A stretch of DNA of 64,000 bases from Arthrobacter sp. PvP023 (GTDB lineage Bacteria; Actinomycetota; Actinomycetes; Actinomycetales; Micrococcaceae), in NCBI RefSeq assembly GCF_017832975.1, contig NZ_JAFIBI010000001.1, positions 2,542,001 through 2,606,000 on the forward strand. Direction: 5' to 3'. The notes under the pieces were generated by a model. The model was not told the DNA's origin and did not search any database. It saw only the letters and a program-made list of their open reading frames with translations. A program made the position numbers and the translations under genes. This document shows, piece after piece, positions 34,605 to 44,811 of this stretch (the first letter of the stretch is position 1; each line of letters begins with the position of its first letter).

Positions 34605-35534
34605 TTACTTGACGCCGAGGATATCGACGACGAACACCAGGTCGCCCTTGGCCTCACCTTGTCCCGCATCACCGTAGGCAAGATCCTTCGGGATAACCAA
34701 AAGGACGCGCGAGCCCACGGTCTTGCCGGCAAGGCCCTGCGTCCAGCCTTTGATGACGCCGGTGAGCGGGAAGCTGGCCTTTTCGCCGCGGTCGAAGCTG
34801 GAATCGAACTTCGTTCCGCCGTTCAGGGTGACTCCGACATAGTTCACTGTCAGGGTGTCGGTTTCCTTGACCGCGGGGCCAGTGCCCTTGATCAGGTCCT
34901 GGGAGACGAGCGCCGCAGGCGCCTTGACGCCCTCAACAGAGATCTCCGGGATGCCCTTGTCGTTTTCCTTGACGGTGGGAAGCCCGGCGGGAGGCGTGAC
35001 CGTCTCACCCTCAGGCTTGTCGAGCACCTTCGGGGCGTCCTTGGCGGAGAGGACCTTGACCACCAGCAATTGCGTGGGGCCGGCCTCGGCACCCTCCTTG
35101 GCGGCCTGGCCCGGGACGGCGAGGGCCAGCTGAGAGCCAATCTTGGCGCCCACAAACGCGTTGTAGATCACGGCGTTACCGGTCTTGAGGGCATCGTTCA
35201 ATTCGAGGGGCTCCGGGTCCTTGGCAAAGGTGTCTTCAAGGGTGGAGCCGTCCTTGCCGCTGACGGCGAGGATCGAGATGTCGGCGATCTGGTTGGCTTT
35301 GAGGCGTTCTCCGTCGCCCTCGGTGACCACCTTGACGGTGGGTTCCTTCACGTCCAGGGGCTTGTCGAATGCGACTCCGGGTGCCTTCTTGTCCCCGTTG
35401 TCCGTAAGCTTCAGGGAGTCGAGCTTGGCGGTCTCGCCAGCAGACTGGCTGGTGGGTTCCGGGGCTGCGGGCGTTCCGCCGCAGGCGGTTATCAGCAGCA
35501 GTCCGGGAATGAGAATTGCTAGTAGTCGGCGCAC
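34605..35534 (-). CDS. lipoprotein with two FKBP domains
   Basis: 309-residue exported prolyl isomerase. The signal peptide VRRLLAILIPGLLLITACGG ends in a lipobox (LITAC), so the protein is anchored outside the membrane. A first FKBP-like domain (~70–165) is degenerate, lacking the usual active-site aromatics; a second at the C-terminus is canonical (LTVNYVGVTLNGGTKFDSSF, TGVIKGWTQGLAGKTVGSRV, DLAYGDAGQ). It probably helps fold exported proteins. GTG 35534 gives the signal peptide a normal length; the frame is open to 35591. Confidence 0.9.
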   Translation of the reverse strand: MRRLLAILIPGLLLITACGGTPAAPEPTSQSAGETAKLDSLKLTDNGDKKAPGVAFDKPLDVKEPTVKVVTEGDGERLKANQIADISILAVSGKDGSTLEDTFAKDPEPLELNDALKTGNAVIYNAFVGAKIGSQLALAVPGQAAKEGAEAGPTQLLVVKVLSAKDAPKVLDKPEGETVTPPAGLPTVKENDKGIPEISVEGVKAPAALVSQDLIKGTGPAVKETDTLTVNYVGVTLNGGTKFDSSFDRGEKASFPLTGVIKGWTQGLAGKTVGSRVLLVIPKDLAYGDAGQGEAKGDLVFVVDILGVK

Positions 35535-35598
35535 GTAAGAACTTTCGTCGGGGCAAGATGGATGCGTTGCCGCAAGTGGAGCCCGCGGCAACGCAGTC

Positions 35599-35618
35599 GG
35601 GGCCGGTTAAACGGCCCC
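35599..35618. terminator. short hairpin after pafA
   Basis: GGGGCCG/CGGCCCC stem with a six-base loop, 28 bases past the pafA stop. There is no T-run on the minus strand. Confidence 0.4.
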
Positions 35619-35645
35619 ATCCAGAATAGCCCCTGAAGCTGGGTG

Positions 35646-37010
35646 TCAGCCCATAGAGTCCAAGAGGGCATCCACGCGCTCGTCCACGTTGCGGAACGGA
35701 TCCTTGCACAGGATCGTCTGGTGGGCCCGGTCGTTGAGCTTCAGGTGTACCCAGTCAACCGTATAGTCGCGGCCCAGTTCCTGGGCGCGGCGGACAAAGT
35801 CGCCGCGGAGCTTTGCCCGGGTTGTCTGCGGCGGCGCATCAACAGCGTCCTTGACTGCAGTGTCGTCCACCACACGGCGGACAGCACCGCGGGACTGCAG
35901 CAGGTAATAGAGCCCGCGGGTCCGCGAAATGTCGTGGTAGGTGAGGTCCAGCTGGGCGATCCTGGGCGCGTCCAGCCCGAGTCCGTGCCGTTTCCGGTAG
36001 CTGTCCATCAGCTTCTTCTTGATGGCCCAGTCGATCTCAGTGTCAATCGTGCTGGTGTCTCCGCTTTCAATGGCTGTCAGCGTCCGTTCCCAGAGGTCCA
36101 GGATGAGGGGCACATGCTGGTTGTGGGCACCGTTTTCGGCGACAAAGGACGTAACTTTGTTCAGGTACTCGCGCTGGATCTCCAGGGCGGTCAGCTGACG
36201 GCCGTTCGCAAGGCGGATGAGCGCCCTTCCACTGAGGTCGTGGGAGATCTCACGGATGCTGCGGATCGGATTCTCCATCCGCATGTCCCGCATGATCACT
36301 CCGGCCTCGATCATCCGGAGGATCAGGTCCACGGTGCCGACCTTCATCAGGGCCGTGGTTTCGGACATGTTGGAGTCGCCCACGATGACGTGGAGGCGGC
36401 GGTAGAACTCCGCGTCGGCGTGGGGCTCGTCCCGGGTGTTGATGATGGGACGGGACCGGGTGGTGGCGGAGGACACGCCTTCCCATATGTGGTCCGCGCG
36501 CTGGGAAAAGGCGAAAGTGGCGCCGTGCGGGGTCTTCAGGATCTTGCCGGCACCGGCGATGAGCTGGCGTGTTACCAGGAAGGGAATGAGGATCTCGGCG
36601 AGCCTCGAGAATTCACCGCGGCGTGGAATGAGGTAATTTTCGTGGCTGCCGTAGGAATTGCCCGCGGAGTCGGTGTTGTTCTTAAAAAGGTAGACGGTGC
36701 CGTTGAATCCCTCGGCGGCCAGCCTCTCCTGGGCCTCGTCCACGAGGTCGTCCAGGATCAGTTCTCCCGCACGGTCATGGGCGATCAGCTGTCCCAGGTC
36801 GTCGCATTCGGCGGTTGCGTACTCGGGGTGGGAGCCCACGTCCAGGTACAGGCGTGAGCCGTTCGTCAGGAACACATTGGAGGAACGGCCCCAGCTGACC
36901 ACTTTGCGGAAGAGGTAGCGTGCCACTTCCTCCGGTGCGAGCGGACGCGAGTCCGGGCTCGAGTACGAGATGCCGAATTCGGTCTCAATGCCGAAAATGC
37001 GCTTGTCCAT
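35646..37010 (-). CDS. pafA: Pup–protein ligase
   Basis: Attaches the C-terminal glutamate of deamidated Pup to lysines of target proteins, with ATP. The 454-residue protein starts [18 protein letters not shown], whose Glu residues bind Mg-ATP in this glutamine-synthetase-like fold. It also has [35 protein letters not shown] and the small C-terminal domain ([20 protein letters not shown]). ATG 37010 has GGAGAACTGAA upstream. It lies one base from the end of prcA, indicating a shared transcript. Confidence 0.96.
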   Translation of the reverse strand: MDKRIFGIETEFGISYSSPDSRPLAPEEVARYLFRKVVSWGRSSNVFLTNGSRLYLDVGSHPEYATAECDDLGQLIAHDRAGELILDDLVDEAQERLAAEGFNGTVYLFKNNTDSAGNSYGSHENYLIPRRGEFSRLAEILIPFLVTRQLIAGAGKILKTPHGATFAFSQRADHIWEGVSSATTRSRPIINTRDEPHADAEFYRRLHVIVGDSNMSETTALMKVGTVDLILRMIEAGVIMRDMRMENPIRSIREISHDLSGRALIRLANGRQLTALEIQREYLNKVTSFVAENGAHNQHVPLILDLWERTLTAIESGDTSTIDTEIDWAIKKKLMDSYRKRHGLGLDAPRIAQLDLTYHDISRTRGLYYLLQSRGAVRRVVDDTAVKDAVDAPPQTTRAKLRGDFVRRAQELGRDYTVDWVHLKLNDRAHQTILCKDPFRNVDERVDALLDSMG

Positions 37011-37011
37011 T

Positions 37012-37719
37012 TCAGTTCTCCTTAGACAGCAGGGCGGCGATTTCGTCGTCGCCGAGGCGCCGGAAGGCCCGCCGGGATCCCCGGGTGCTCTCCGAAGCGC
37101 GGTCCAGTACTGCAACTTCCAGGGCTGACGCCGGTAGTTCGCCGGCTTCCTTGTCGGTGACGAGCCCTTTCATTGCGAGCCTGATGGCACCGGCGAAGTT
37201 CAGCTCCTGCTGCCAACCGCTCTCCACCGTTTCGGCCACTTTGTCGGCCTGGCCGCCCATCACGATGAAGCGCTTCTCATCAGCGATCGAACCGTCGAAC
37301 GTCAGCCTGTACAGATGGTCGTCCGACTGGTTCCCTCCGACCTCCGCTACTGCAAGCTCAACTTCAAACGGTTTCTGCTCGGCCGTGAACACCGCACCCA
37401 GGCTTTGCGCATAGACGCTGGCCAGGCCCCTGGCTGTGACGTCCTCCCGGTCATAGGAATAGCCGCGGACGTCCGCGTACCGCACTCCCGCCTGGCGGAG
37501 GCTTTCAAACTCGTTGTATTTTCCGACGGCGGCGAAGGCGATCTTGTCGTAGATCTCACCGATTTTGTGCAGGGACGGGGAGGGATTTTCCGCGACGAGT
37601 GCAATCCCCTCCTCGCAGCTGATGACCACGACTGAGCGGCCGCGGGCGATACCCTTCCGTGCGAAGTCCGCACGGTCCTTCATCAGCTGTTCGGGTGACA
37701 CATAAAACTGTTGAGTCAT
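37012..37719 (-). CDS. prcA: proteasome subunit alpha
   Basis: Outer-ring subunit of the 20S proteasome that gates the chamber. The 235-residue protein starts [20 protein letters not shown], the gating N-terminus, and has the alpha-type core without a catalytic Thr. Its C-terminal ~20 residues are charged and disordered. GGGAGG lies six bases before the ATG, inside the end of prcB, so translation is coupled. Confidence 0.95.
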   Translation of the reverse strand: MTQQFYVSPEQLMKDRADFARKGIARGRSVVVISCEEGIALVAENPSPSLHKIGEIYDKIAFAAVGKYNEFESLRQAGVRYADVRGYSYDREDVTARGLASVYAQSLGAVFTAEQKPFEVELAVAEVGGNQSDDHLYRLTFDGSIADEKRFIVMGGQADKVAETVESGWQQELNFAGAIRLAMKGLVTDKEAGELPASALEVAVLDRASESTRGSRRAFRRLGDDEIAALLSKEN

Positions 37720-37720
37720 C

Positions 37721-38548
37721 TCAGGCCTCCCGCCGTGCTGTGGTCCGGGCCTCGATGATGGCGCCGGCTACGGATGCGAGGTCGTGGTCGGGTATGCGCC
37801 TGGCACCCGAACGTTCAACGGTGTAGACAACCGGCCACAACTGCCGGACGGGGTCCGGTCCGCCGGTTGCCGAGTCGTCGTCCGCCGCGTCGTAAAGGGA
37901 TTCAACGGCCACGGCCACGGCCTCTTCGGCCGTCAGCCCCGGCCGCCAGAGTTTCTTGAGCGCACCGCGGGCAAACACGGAACCGGAACCCACGGCATGG
38001 TGTTCCTTCTCCTCGTACCGTCCGCCGGTGACGTCGTAAGAAAACAGGCGGCCGATGCCGACGGGCAGGTCGAACCCGGCGAACAACGGCACTACGGCCA
38101 GCCCCTGCATGGCCATGGGCAGGTTTCCGCGGATCATGGCACCGAGCCGGTTGGCTTTGCCCTCCAGGCTCAGCAGGGTTCCCTCGATTTTTTCGTAGTG
38201 TTCCAGTTCCACCTGGAACAGCCGCGTGAGATCTATTGCGATGCCCGCAGTGCCGGCAATTCCCAGCACCGAATAGCTGTCGGCAGGAAACACTTTTTCG
38301 ATGTGCCTGCTGGCGATGACGTTCCCCATCGTGGCGCGGCGGTCTCCAGCCATCAGGACTCCCCCGCCATAGGTCAGCGAAACGATGGTGGTGGCATGCG
38401 GCACCTGCAGCGGCTGTGATCCGGCGCCGGTCAGCGCTGCCGGGAAGGGCTGATTGTAGGGAAGCAGGCCGGGCCTGTTGCGTTGGAGGTGTTCAGTGAA
38501 TGATGACGTGGCGTTGGCAGCTACCTGGTTGGCTGTGGTGTCCTGCAC
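37721..38548 (-). CDS. prcB: proteasome subunit beta with 52-residue propeptide
   Basis: Catalytic inner-ring subunit. The 275-residue precursor is cut before Thr53 ([14 protein letters not shown]) to free the nucleophile Thr1. In mature numbering Asp17 (AGDRRAT) and Lys33 (RHIEKVF) are in place, as in M. tuberculosis PrcB. The conserved [13 protein letters not shown] segment is also present. GTG start has AAGGAG seven bases upstream. It follows pup and precedes prcA in the operon. Confidence 0.95.
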   Translation of the reverse strand: MQDTTANQVAANATSSFTEHLQRNRPGLLPYNQPFPAALTGAGSQPLQVPHATTIVSLTYGGGVLMAGDRRATMGNVIASRHIEKVFPADSYSVLGIAGTAGIAIDLTRLFQVELEHYEKIEGTLLSLEGKANRLGAMIRGNLPMAMQGLAVVPLFAGFDLPVGIGRLFSYDVTGGRYEEKEHHAVGSGSVFARGALKKLWRPGLTAEEAVAVAVESLYDAADDDSATGGPDPVRQLWPVVYTVERSGARRIPDHDLASVAGAIIEARTTARREA

Positions 38549-38635
38549 TGATGCACTCCTTCAACGTGGTGGATCAACGTCTCTTCGGGCGTCCGGCCTG
38601 CCGTCCCTCCGTTCAGGCGATGGCAGCCTGGGCCC

Positions 38636-38839
38636 CTATTGGCCGCCCTTTTGAACGAAGGCACGGACGAATTCTTCGGCGTTCGATTCGAGGACGCCGT
38701 CGATTTCGTCCAGGAGGTCGTCCACGCCCTGGGTGGCTGCCGATGCCTGGGCTTCTCCGGATGCGGGCGGCGTTGCGGGGGCGTCGTCGTCGAATTCGTT
38801 TTCCCGTGACTGCGGCTGCTGCTGCTCCTGGCCTGCCAT
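38636..38839 (-). CDS. pup: prokaryotic ubiquitin-like protein Pup
   Basis: 67-residue, mostly disordered acidic protein tag. It ends FVQKGGQ, so it needs deamidation of the terminal Gln to Glu by Dop before PafA can ligate it. The helical Arc-binding part is GVDDLLDEIDGVLESNAEEF. The Gln/Glu/Asp-rich N-terminus threads into the ATPase. GGAGAAGGAAATGGC gives a good ribosome site. Order dop–pup–prcB is canonical. Confidence 0.96.
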   Translation of the reverse strand: MAGQEQQQPQSRENEFDDDAPATPPASGEAQASAATQGVDDLLDEIDGVLESNAEEFVRAFVQKGGQ

Positions 38840-38922
38840 TTCCTTCTCCTTCTATCCGTCCCCGATGAGAGGGGACATCCTGTAAGCCCATATTGCCACG
38901 CCTTAAGCCATGGTGGGGTGCT

Positions 38923-40542
38923 TTATGCCGGTGGCGGAGGCGGAGTTTGTCCGAGCAGTTCGGCCAGGAAAGATCCGGTGTCCTTGTGCCTCGCAAACAG
39001 GCCTCCGGTGAGGGCTTCCGTTCCCCGCAAAGGCTCGCGGGTGGGCACTCGTTGGAGCCGTCCGTGGCCCGGAACATCGAAGATGACTGAGTCCCAACTG
39101 GCGCCAACCACGTCCTTGCTGAAGCTGCTGACGCAACGGCCGCGGAAGTAGGCGCGCGTGTCCGACGGCGGTTCCGTCACCGCTCGGGCGATGGTTTCGT
39201 CGTCGACGATCCGGTCCATCCGGCCCCGTGCAAGCATCCGGTGGTAAAGCCCCTTTTCGGGCCTGACGTCTGCCCACTGAAGGTCCACTAGGCCCAGCCG
39301 GGCGTCGTTCCACTCCAGTCCGTCCCGCTGACGGTAGCCCTCCAGCAGGGACAGCTTGGCCAGCCACTCCACGGACGAGGCAGCAGCAGTCCGGTCACTG
39401 TCGAGATCCGTCAGCGTCGCGGCCCAGCGTTCCAGGAGGGCGTAGGTATGTCCGTCGCCGTCCACGGCGTCACCCACCCCGGTGTCCTGGGCGAGCTTGG
39501 CTGCGGCTTCGTGGTACATCCACTGCAGGTCCAAAGCTGTGACGCGGCGGCCATCCAGAAGCCTGAGGGTTGCGGTCAGAGAGGTGTCGTGGCTGACGGC
39601 CTGGAGGGCCGCCACCGGCTCGTGGACCTCAATGCGGGGAGCAAGGCCGGCCTCGATCAGGCTGAGCACCATGGCCGTGGTGCCGAACTTGAGGTAGTTG
39701 GCGGCCTGGCTGAGGTTCGCGTCGCCGATGATCACATGCAGCCGGCGGTATTTGTCCGCCGTGGCGTGCGGCTCGTCCCGTGTGTTGATGATCGGCCGGC
39801 GGATGGTGGTCTCCAGACCAACCTCAGCCTCGAAGAAATCCGCCCGCTGGCTGATCTGGTAGCCCGGCCGGGAGCTGTCCTGTCCGAGGCCCACGCGGCC
39901 GGCACCGCACATGATCTGACGCGTGATGAAGAACGGTGTCAGCCCCCGGACGATGTCGCCAAAGGGCACCGCCCGCGGCATGAGGTAGTTCTCGTGGGAG
40001 CCGTAGGACACCGACTTGTTGTCCGTGTTGTTCTTGTACAGGTTCACCGGCGGAAGCTGCGGATCGGCGGCCATTCGGCGCACCGCCGAAAGCGCCACCA
40101 TGTCTCCCGCGGCGTCCCAGGCGACCGCGTCCAGCGGATTCGTCACCTCCGGGCTCGAATATTCCGGATGAGCATGGTCCACGTACAGGCGCGCACCGTT
40201 GCCCAACACCATGTTCATCAGGAGCGAGCCGGTTTCGTCTTCGCCGTCCTGCTCCAGTTCCTCGCGTCCGTAGGCCAGCGCCACAGCTTCGGCATCGAGG
40301 ACCGGGGGCTGGTCCGTCAGTTGGCTGGGGTCGGCCTGGTTGCGTTCCAGCGTCCACCCCCGGGCGTCATGCAGCGGTTCCTCGTCCGTGTAGTCCCACC
40401 GTGTTTCCGCCCCGCCGGCGGCGCGCTGGCGGGTCAGCTGGGCGTAGGCCTGGATGACGCGGGCGGACATCATCGTGGCGTTGGCGCCCGGCGCCGACGG
40501 AGCGTGGATGCCGTATTCGGTTTCTGATCCCATCACCCGCAT
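38923..40542 (-). CDS. dop: deamidase/depupylase of Pup
   Basis: PafA paralogue that deamidates Pup-Gln to Pup-Glu and also removes Pup from proteins. Starting at ATG 40542 gives 539 residues beginning MRVMGSETEYGIHAPSAPGA, with the Mg-ATP Glu residues. The Dop-specific loop of ~40 residues (around RQRAAGGAETRWDYTDEEPL) distinguishes it from Paf[21 protein letters not shown] and [15 protein letters not shown] are conserved with PafA. A GTG at 40596 overlapping the arc stop (GTGA) would add 18 Pro/Gly-rich residues and is a serious alternative start. Confidence 0.94.
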   Translation of the reverse strand: MRVMGSETEYGIHAPSAPGANATMMSARVIQAYAQLTRQRAAGGAETRWDYTDEEPLHDARGWTLERNQADPSQLTDQPPVLDAEAVALAYGREELEQDGEDETGSLLMNMVLGNGARLYVDHAHPEYSSPEVTNPLDAVAWDAAGDMVALSAVRRMAADPQLPPVNLYKNNTDNKSVSYGSHENYLMPRAVPFGDIVRGLTPFFITRQIMCGAGRVGLGQDSSRPGYQISQRADFFEAEVGLETTIRRPIINTRDEPHATADKYRRLHVIIGDANLSQAANYLKFGTTAMVLSLIEAGLAPRIEVHEPVAALQAVSHDTSLTATLRLLDGRRVTALDLQWMYHEAAAKLAQDTGVGDAVDGDGHTYALLERWAATLTDLDSDRTAAASSVEWLAKLSLLEGYRQRDGLEWNDARLGLVDLQWADVRPEKGLYHRMLARGRMDRIVDDETIARAVTEPPSDTRAYFRGRCVSSFSKDVVGASWDSVIFDVPGHGRLQRVPTREPLRGTEALTGGLFARHKDTGSFLAELLGQTPPPPPA

Positions 40543-40592
40543 GGCCCCGCCGGCCGGGAGCGGGGCGCCGGGAACCCCGGCGCTGCGCGGCG

Positions 40593-42377
40593 TCACAGGT
40601 ACTGGCCCGTGTTGGGCATTGTCTCGATGGATTTCCCGGGTTCCTGTCCTGCCTTGCCCTGGACGATCGTGCGGATATAGGTGATGCGTTCACCCTTCTT
40701 ACCGGAGATCCGCGCCCAGTCATCCGGGTTGGTGGTGTTGGGCATATCCTCGTGCTCGCGGAATTCGTCGACCACGGCGCGCAGCAGGTGGTCGATGCGA
40801 ATGCCCTTTTGTTGGGAGGTCAGCAGGTCCTTGATGGCGTACTTCTTGGCACGGTCAACCACGTTCTGCACCACGGCGCCGGAGTTGAAGTCCTTGAAGT
40901 ACAGCATCTCGGTATCGCCGTTGGCGTATGTCACCTCAAGGTACTCGTTGGATTTCTCGGTGGAGTACATTGCTTCAACGGTGCGCTGGATCATGGCGTC
41001 GACGGTCGCCTGGACGTCGCCACCGTGTTCGGCGAGGTCGGACTCATGGAACGGAAGGTCCGTGGTGATGTACTTGTAGAAGATATCGGCGGCGGCTTCC
41101 GCATCCGGCCGCTGGATCTTGACCTTGACGTCCAGCCGGCCCGGGCGCAGGATGGCCGGGTCGATCATGTCCTCGCGGTTGGACGCGCCGATGACAATCA
41201 CGTTGTCCAGGCGTTCGACGCCGTCGATCTCGCTCAGTAGCTGGGGCACGATGGTCGTTTCCACGTCCGAGGAGATGCCGGTGCCGCGGGTACGGAACAA
41301 CGAATCCATCTCATCGAAGAACACAACAACGGGGCTGCCGTCCGAGGCCTTCTCACGGGCACGCGAGAAAATCAGGCGGATGTGGCGCTCGGTTTCGCCG
41401 ACGTACTTGTCCAGGAGCTCCGGGCCCTTGATGTTAAGGAAGTAGCTCTTCAGGTCCACGTTCCCGGTGCGTTCGGCCGCCCGGGCGGCAAGCGAATTGG
41501 CCACGGCCTTGGCGATCAGCGTCTTGCCGCATCCCGGCGGGCCGTAGAGGAGGATTCCCTTGGGAGCCTTCAGACCGTGCTCGCGGTACAGGTCCGGGTG
41601 CAGGAACGGCAGCTCGACGGCATCCCGGATCTGTTCGATCTGCGGGCCCAGGCCGCCGATGTCCTCGTACGTGATGTCCGGAACCTCTTCGAGCACAAGG
41701 TTTTCCACCTCCGAGCGCGGAACCTTCTCGAGGGCATACCCCGTCCGCGAGTCGATGGAGAGGGCGTCGCCCACGCGGAGCTTTTCCGACATCAGCGCCC
41801 CGGAAAGGCGGATGACCCGTTCCTCGTCAGCGCGTCCCACAACAAGGGCACGGTCGGTCCCCAGCATCTCCTTGAGCGTGACCAGTTCCCCGGCGCGTTC
41901 ATAGCCGAGTCCGGCCACCACCAGCAGTGCTTCGTTGAGGAGGACTTCCTGCCCCACGGCGAGCTGGTTCATGTTCACCAGCGGGCTCACCCCGACGCGC
42001 ATTTTGCGGCCGGCGTTGAAGATGTCCACTGATTCTTCCGTGGCTGCCTGGCCGCTGTTGCCCGCCGTGGGCTGCCGTTTGGGGTTCAGCTGCAGAATGG
42101 TCCCAAAGCTGTAGGGCGGCTGACCTTCCTGGTCCAGGGCGTTCTTGAGGCGCAGGATTTCCGCTTTCGCGGTTTCCAGCATGCCCACCAGTTTTGAGTT
42201 GTTCTGTGTCGCGGCGGCAAGCTGGCGGTCTATGTGCCGCAGTTTGTCCCGGAGGATGTTCACCTGACGGTCCGCAACTGAGAGTTCGTTGGCCACGTAG
42301 CGGGCGTTCTCAGGGTCCACTGCCCCTGCGGCCTCGTCCGGTGTCCGTGAGGAGTCGTTGTTCGGAGTCTCCATCAT
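40593..42377 (-). CDS. arc: proteasome-activating AAA ATPase (ARC/Mpa)
   Basis: Hexameric unfoldase that recognises pupylated proteins and feeds them to the 20S core. The 594-residue protein has an N-terminal coiled coil (residues ~30–80, [20 protein letters not shown]) that binds Pup, two OB folds, and an AAA domain with Walker [15 protein letters not shown] and Walker [12 protein letters not shown]. It ends NTGQYL, the Gln-Tyr-Leu motif that docks in the proteasome alpha ring. GGAAGGGG precedes the paired ATG start. Confidence 0.96.
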   Translation of the reverse strand: MMETPNNDSSRTPDEAAGAVDPENARYVANELSVADRQVNILRDKLRHIDRQLAAATQNNSKLVGMLETAKAEILRLKNALDQEGQPPYSFGTILQLNPKRQPTAGNSGQAATEESVDIFNAGRKMRVGVSPLVNMNQLAVGQEVLLNEALLVVAGLGYERAGELVTLKEMLGTDRALVVGRADEERVIRLSGALMSEKLRVGDALSIDSRTGYALEKVPRSEVENLVLEEVPDITYEDIGGLGPQIEQIRDAVELPFLHPDLYREHGLKAPKGILLYGPPGCGKTLIAKAVANSLAARAAERTGNVDLKSYFLNIKGPELLDKYVGETERHIRLIFSRAREKASDGSPVVVFFDEMDSLFRTRGTGISSDVETTIVPQLLSEIDGVERLDNVIVIGASNREDMIDPAILRPGRLDVKVKIQRPDAEAAADIFYKYITTDLPFHESDLAEHGGDVQATVDAMIQRTVEAMYSTEKSNEYLEVTYANGDTEMLYFKDFNSGAVVQNVVDRAKKYAIKDLLTSQQKGIRIDHLLRAVVDEFREHEDMPNTTNPDDWARISGKKGERITYIRTIVQGKAGQEPGKSIETMPNTGQYL

Positions 42378-42456
42378 GCATCAGCCCCTTCCTGCGCTTC
42401 TATTAAGACCTTAGCCCCAAGAAGCCGGGTACTGCTGGAGACATCCGAAATACGGA

Positions 42457-43524
42457 CTAGTTCGTGACCTCCGGGTCGTCCTTGACGTTGGTTCCGGCGA
42501 TGGCGTCGCGGGCAGCGCGGCGGAGCTTCTTGTCGGAGACGAGCCGCTCACCCACAGCGCCGGGAGTCCAGGCGTTGACGTCGTCCTCGTTGAAGTCCGT
42601 CTTGGACGGCCGGCGCTTTACCGAGATACCGGTGACGCCGTCCGCGAGCCTGCGGGTGACCAGCAGGAATCCTGTGTGGGCCACCATGCGGTGGTCCGGC
42701 CGCACGGCAAGACCCTCCAGGTGCCAGCCGCGGACCATGGATTCCCAGGCGTCGGGCTCGGTGAAGCGGCCATCGGCCCGGATCGCTTCCGCCGTCCTGG
42801 ACAGCTGGGTCACGGTGGCAACGTAGTTGATCCAGACGCCGCCCGGGGCGAGGACAGTGGCGACGGCGTCAAGGCATTCCCAGGGTGCCAGCATGTCCAG
42901 CACCACGCGGTCGACGGACCCGGGGGCTTCGCTGCGGACCACTTCCTCCTGGAAGTCGCCGAGGGAAATCTTCCAGGCGGGGTGCGGTCCGCCGAAGATT
43001 GTTTCCACGTTGCCGCGGGCAATGTCCGCAAATTCCTCGCGCCGTTCAAAGGAGTGCAGGTAGCCGTTGTCGCCGACTGCCCGCAGCAGCGAAATCGACA
43101 GCGCACCCGACCCCACCCCGGCTTCCACTACACGGGCGCCGGGGAAGATGTCCGCCATGGTGACGATCTGGCCGGCGTCTTTGGGGTAGACCACGGCAGC
43201 CCCGCGGGGCATGGAGAGTACGAAGTCGGAGAGCAGCGGACGGAGCGTCTGATACTGCTGCCCCACGTTGTTGGTCACGACGGATCCGTCGGCCTGGCCG
43301 ATGATTTCATCATGGTTCAGGAAGCCCCGGTGGGTGTGGAACGCTCCCCCGGCTTCCAGGGTGATGGTGTTCATCCGGCCGCGCTCGTCAGTCAGCTGCA
43401 CACGCTCGCCTTCGCGGAACGGACCCCGGCGGCGGGCAGCACCCACGGGTACTACCCCGGTGGTGCCGGCGGCGTCTGCGGTGTCGCCCCGCGTGATGTT
43501 GTTGGCGGCAGTTTCGCTGCTCAT
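42457..43524 (-). CDS. trmI: tRNA (adenine-N1-)-methyltransferase TrmI
   Basis: Methylates N1 of A58 in the T-loop of tRNAs. The 355-residue protein has an N-terminal small barrel domain (RRGPFREGERVQLTDERGRM), then a Rossmann core with MPRGAAVVYPKDAGQIVTMA and SAM motif GARVVEAGVGSGALSISLLR, and RVVLDMLAPWECLD. The C-terminal 60 residues are basic. It lies upstream of arc on the same strand, as in other Actinobacteria. A TAGGTT -10-like box (43551–43546) would give a leader of about 15 bases that includes CGAGGAAT. Confidence 0.93.
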   Translation of the reverse strand: MSSETAANNITRGDTADAAGTTGVVPVGAARRRGPFREGERVQLTDERGRMNTITLEAGGAFHTHRGFLNHDEIIGQADGSVVTNNVGQQYQTLRPLLSDFVLSMPRGAAVVYPKDAGQIVTMADIFPGARVVEAGVGSGALSISLLRAVGDNGYLHSFERREEFADIARGNVETIFGGPHPAWKISLGDFQEEVVRSEAPGSVDRVVLDMLAPWECLDAVATVLAPGGVWINYVATVTQLSRTAEAIRADGRFTEPDAWESMVRGWHLEGLAVRPDHRMVAHTGFLLVTRRLADGVTGISVKRRPSKTDFNEDDVNAWTPGAVGERLVSDKKLRRAARDAIAGTNVKDDPEVTN

Positions 43525-43623
43525 GGAATATTCCTCGCTTTTGTAAACCTAGGTGGCCATGCCTTAATACGGCCGGGCTCCGGTTGCCGGCCCGGCGGCG
43601 GTATTCACGACCGGCAGGTAACT

Positions 43624-44811
43624 CTACCGGTTCTGCGCCTTGGCGCGCCCGGTGCGGCGCGTTTCTTTGCCTGTAATGGCGGTCACCACGGCCTGCTGGC
43701 GTAGCAGTCCGGTCACTTTTCCGTGGTGGTCCACCACTGCGTACTCGTGGCCCTCAAGCTGTGCAAGGTACTGCACCAGCTCCTGGCCCTGGGACCATTC
43801 GGGCACGTATGCACCGGCGCTGAGGGCGTGCGCCACTGCGGTGGCGGGGGTTGTTGCTGCGGCGCCCGCGGGAACGGAGGCGGCGGCGACATCGGAGACG
43901 ATTCCGGCAGGACGACCGTCCGATCCGCAGAGAACGATGGCGGGGGTGCCTTGCGGAGCAAGCCGGAGGACATCGGCCACGGTGGAGGATTCGGGTATTC
44001 CGACCGCTGGTTCTGCGAGGGCGGCTGCGTTGACAAGGTGCAGCCGGCTCCGAAGCCTCCCGTGCTGGATGGACGCCGACGCCCCCATCCAGAGGAAACT
44101 GCCCACCAGCACGGTGATGAGCATCAGTGAAACGTCGGGGCGCTCGCCGCGCACCAGCGGAAGCAGGACGAACCAGACCGCCAGGGCGATGACGATGATC
44201 CGACCCGCCCAGCCAGCGGCCACGGTGCCCTTTTCCTGGCTGCCGGTGGCTTTCCAGACAGCGGACTCAACGAGGCGGCCGCCGTCGAGCGGCAGCCCGG
44301 GTAGGACGTTGAAGATGCCAATGAGCAGGTTCGCCCACACAAAGATGTTGGACAGGATCCCCGCCACGCCGGAGGGATCCGTGGCAAGGATGAACAGCCA
44401 GCCGGCCCCCGCCAGGACGATGTTCGCAGCAGGGCCGGCCATGGCCACCAGCACCGAGCGGCCCGGCGTCGCGGTGAAGCCCTCGAACTGGGTGTGGCCG
44501 CCCCAGAGGTTAAGCACGATTTTCTCCGTGGGCCAGTGGAAGATCTTGGCCGTCAGGGCGTGCGCGAGTTCGTGGACAAGTACTGAGAGGAGCAGGAGCA
44601 GGGCATAGGCGAAGGCCACGTAGTAGGCGGTAATTCCCATGTCCGGGTACTGGCCCTCGAGCACCGGTCCGTACACAATTACGGTGAACGCAGCAATGAT
44701 GAACCACGAATACGCCAGGACTACCCTGATACCCGCGATGCGTCCCAGCGATATGCCTTCCCTGCGGCCGTTGGCAACCTTCGGGTCGCTGCCGCCTGCC
44801 GGGTCAGTCAA
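43624..44811 (-). CDS. site-2 protease family membrane metalloprotease with CBS domains
   Basis: 395-residue M50 intramembrane protease. The zinc motif is in LSVLVHELAHALTAKI and the third ligand region in NVLPGLPLDGGRL. Six hydrophobic segments surround them and two CBS domains follow (residues ~235–375), which may sense adenosine nucleotides. The substrate is unknown. I set the start at TTG 44811, overlapping the upstream HAD stop by eight bases (TTGACTGA), so it is probably translationally coupled. The open frame extends to 45036, but that part overlaps the HAD gene and is not family-like. Confidence 0.88.
   Translation of the reverse strand: MTDPAGGSDPKVANGRREGISLGRIAGIRVVLAYSWFIIAAFTVIVYGPVLEGQYPDMGITAYYVAFAYALLLLLSVLVHELAHALTAKIFHWPTEKIVLNLWGGHTQFEGFTATPGRSVLVAMAGPAANIVLAGAGWLFILATDPSGVAGILSNIFVWANLLIGIFNVLPGLPLDGGRLVESAVWKATGSQEKGTVAAGWAGRIIVIALAVWFVLLPLVRGERPDVSLMLITVLVGSFLWMGASASIQHGRLRSRLHLVNAAALAEPAVGIPESSTVADVLRLAPQGTPAIVLCGSDGRPAGIVSDVAAASVPAGAAATTPATAVAHALSAGAYVPEWSQGQELVQYLAQLEGHEYAVVDHHGKVTGLLRQQAVVTAITGKETRRTGRAKAQNR

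Noticed and set aside
35643..36857. 404-codon open frame on plus
   Set aside because: Antisense to pafA.
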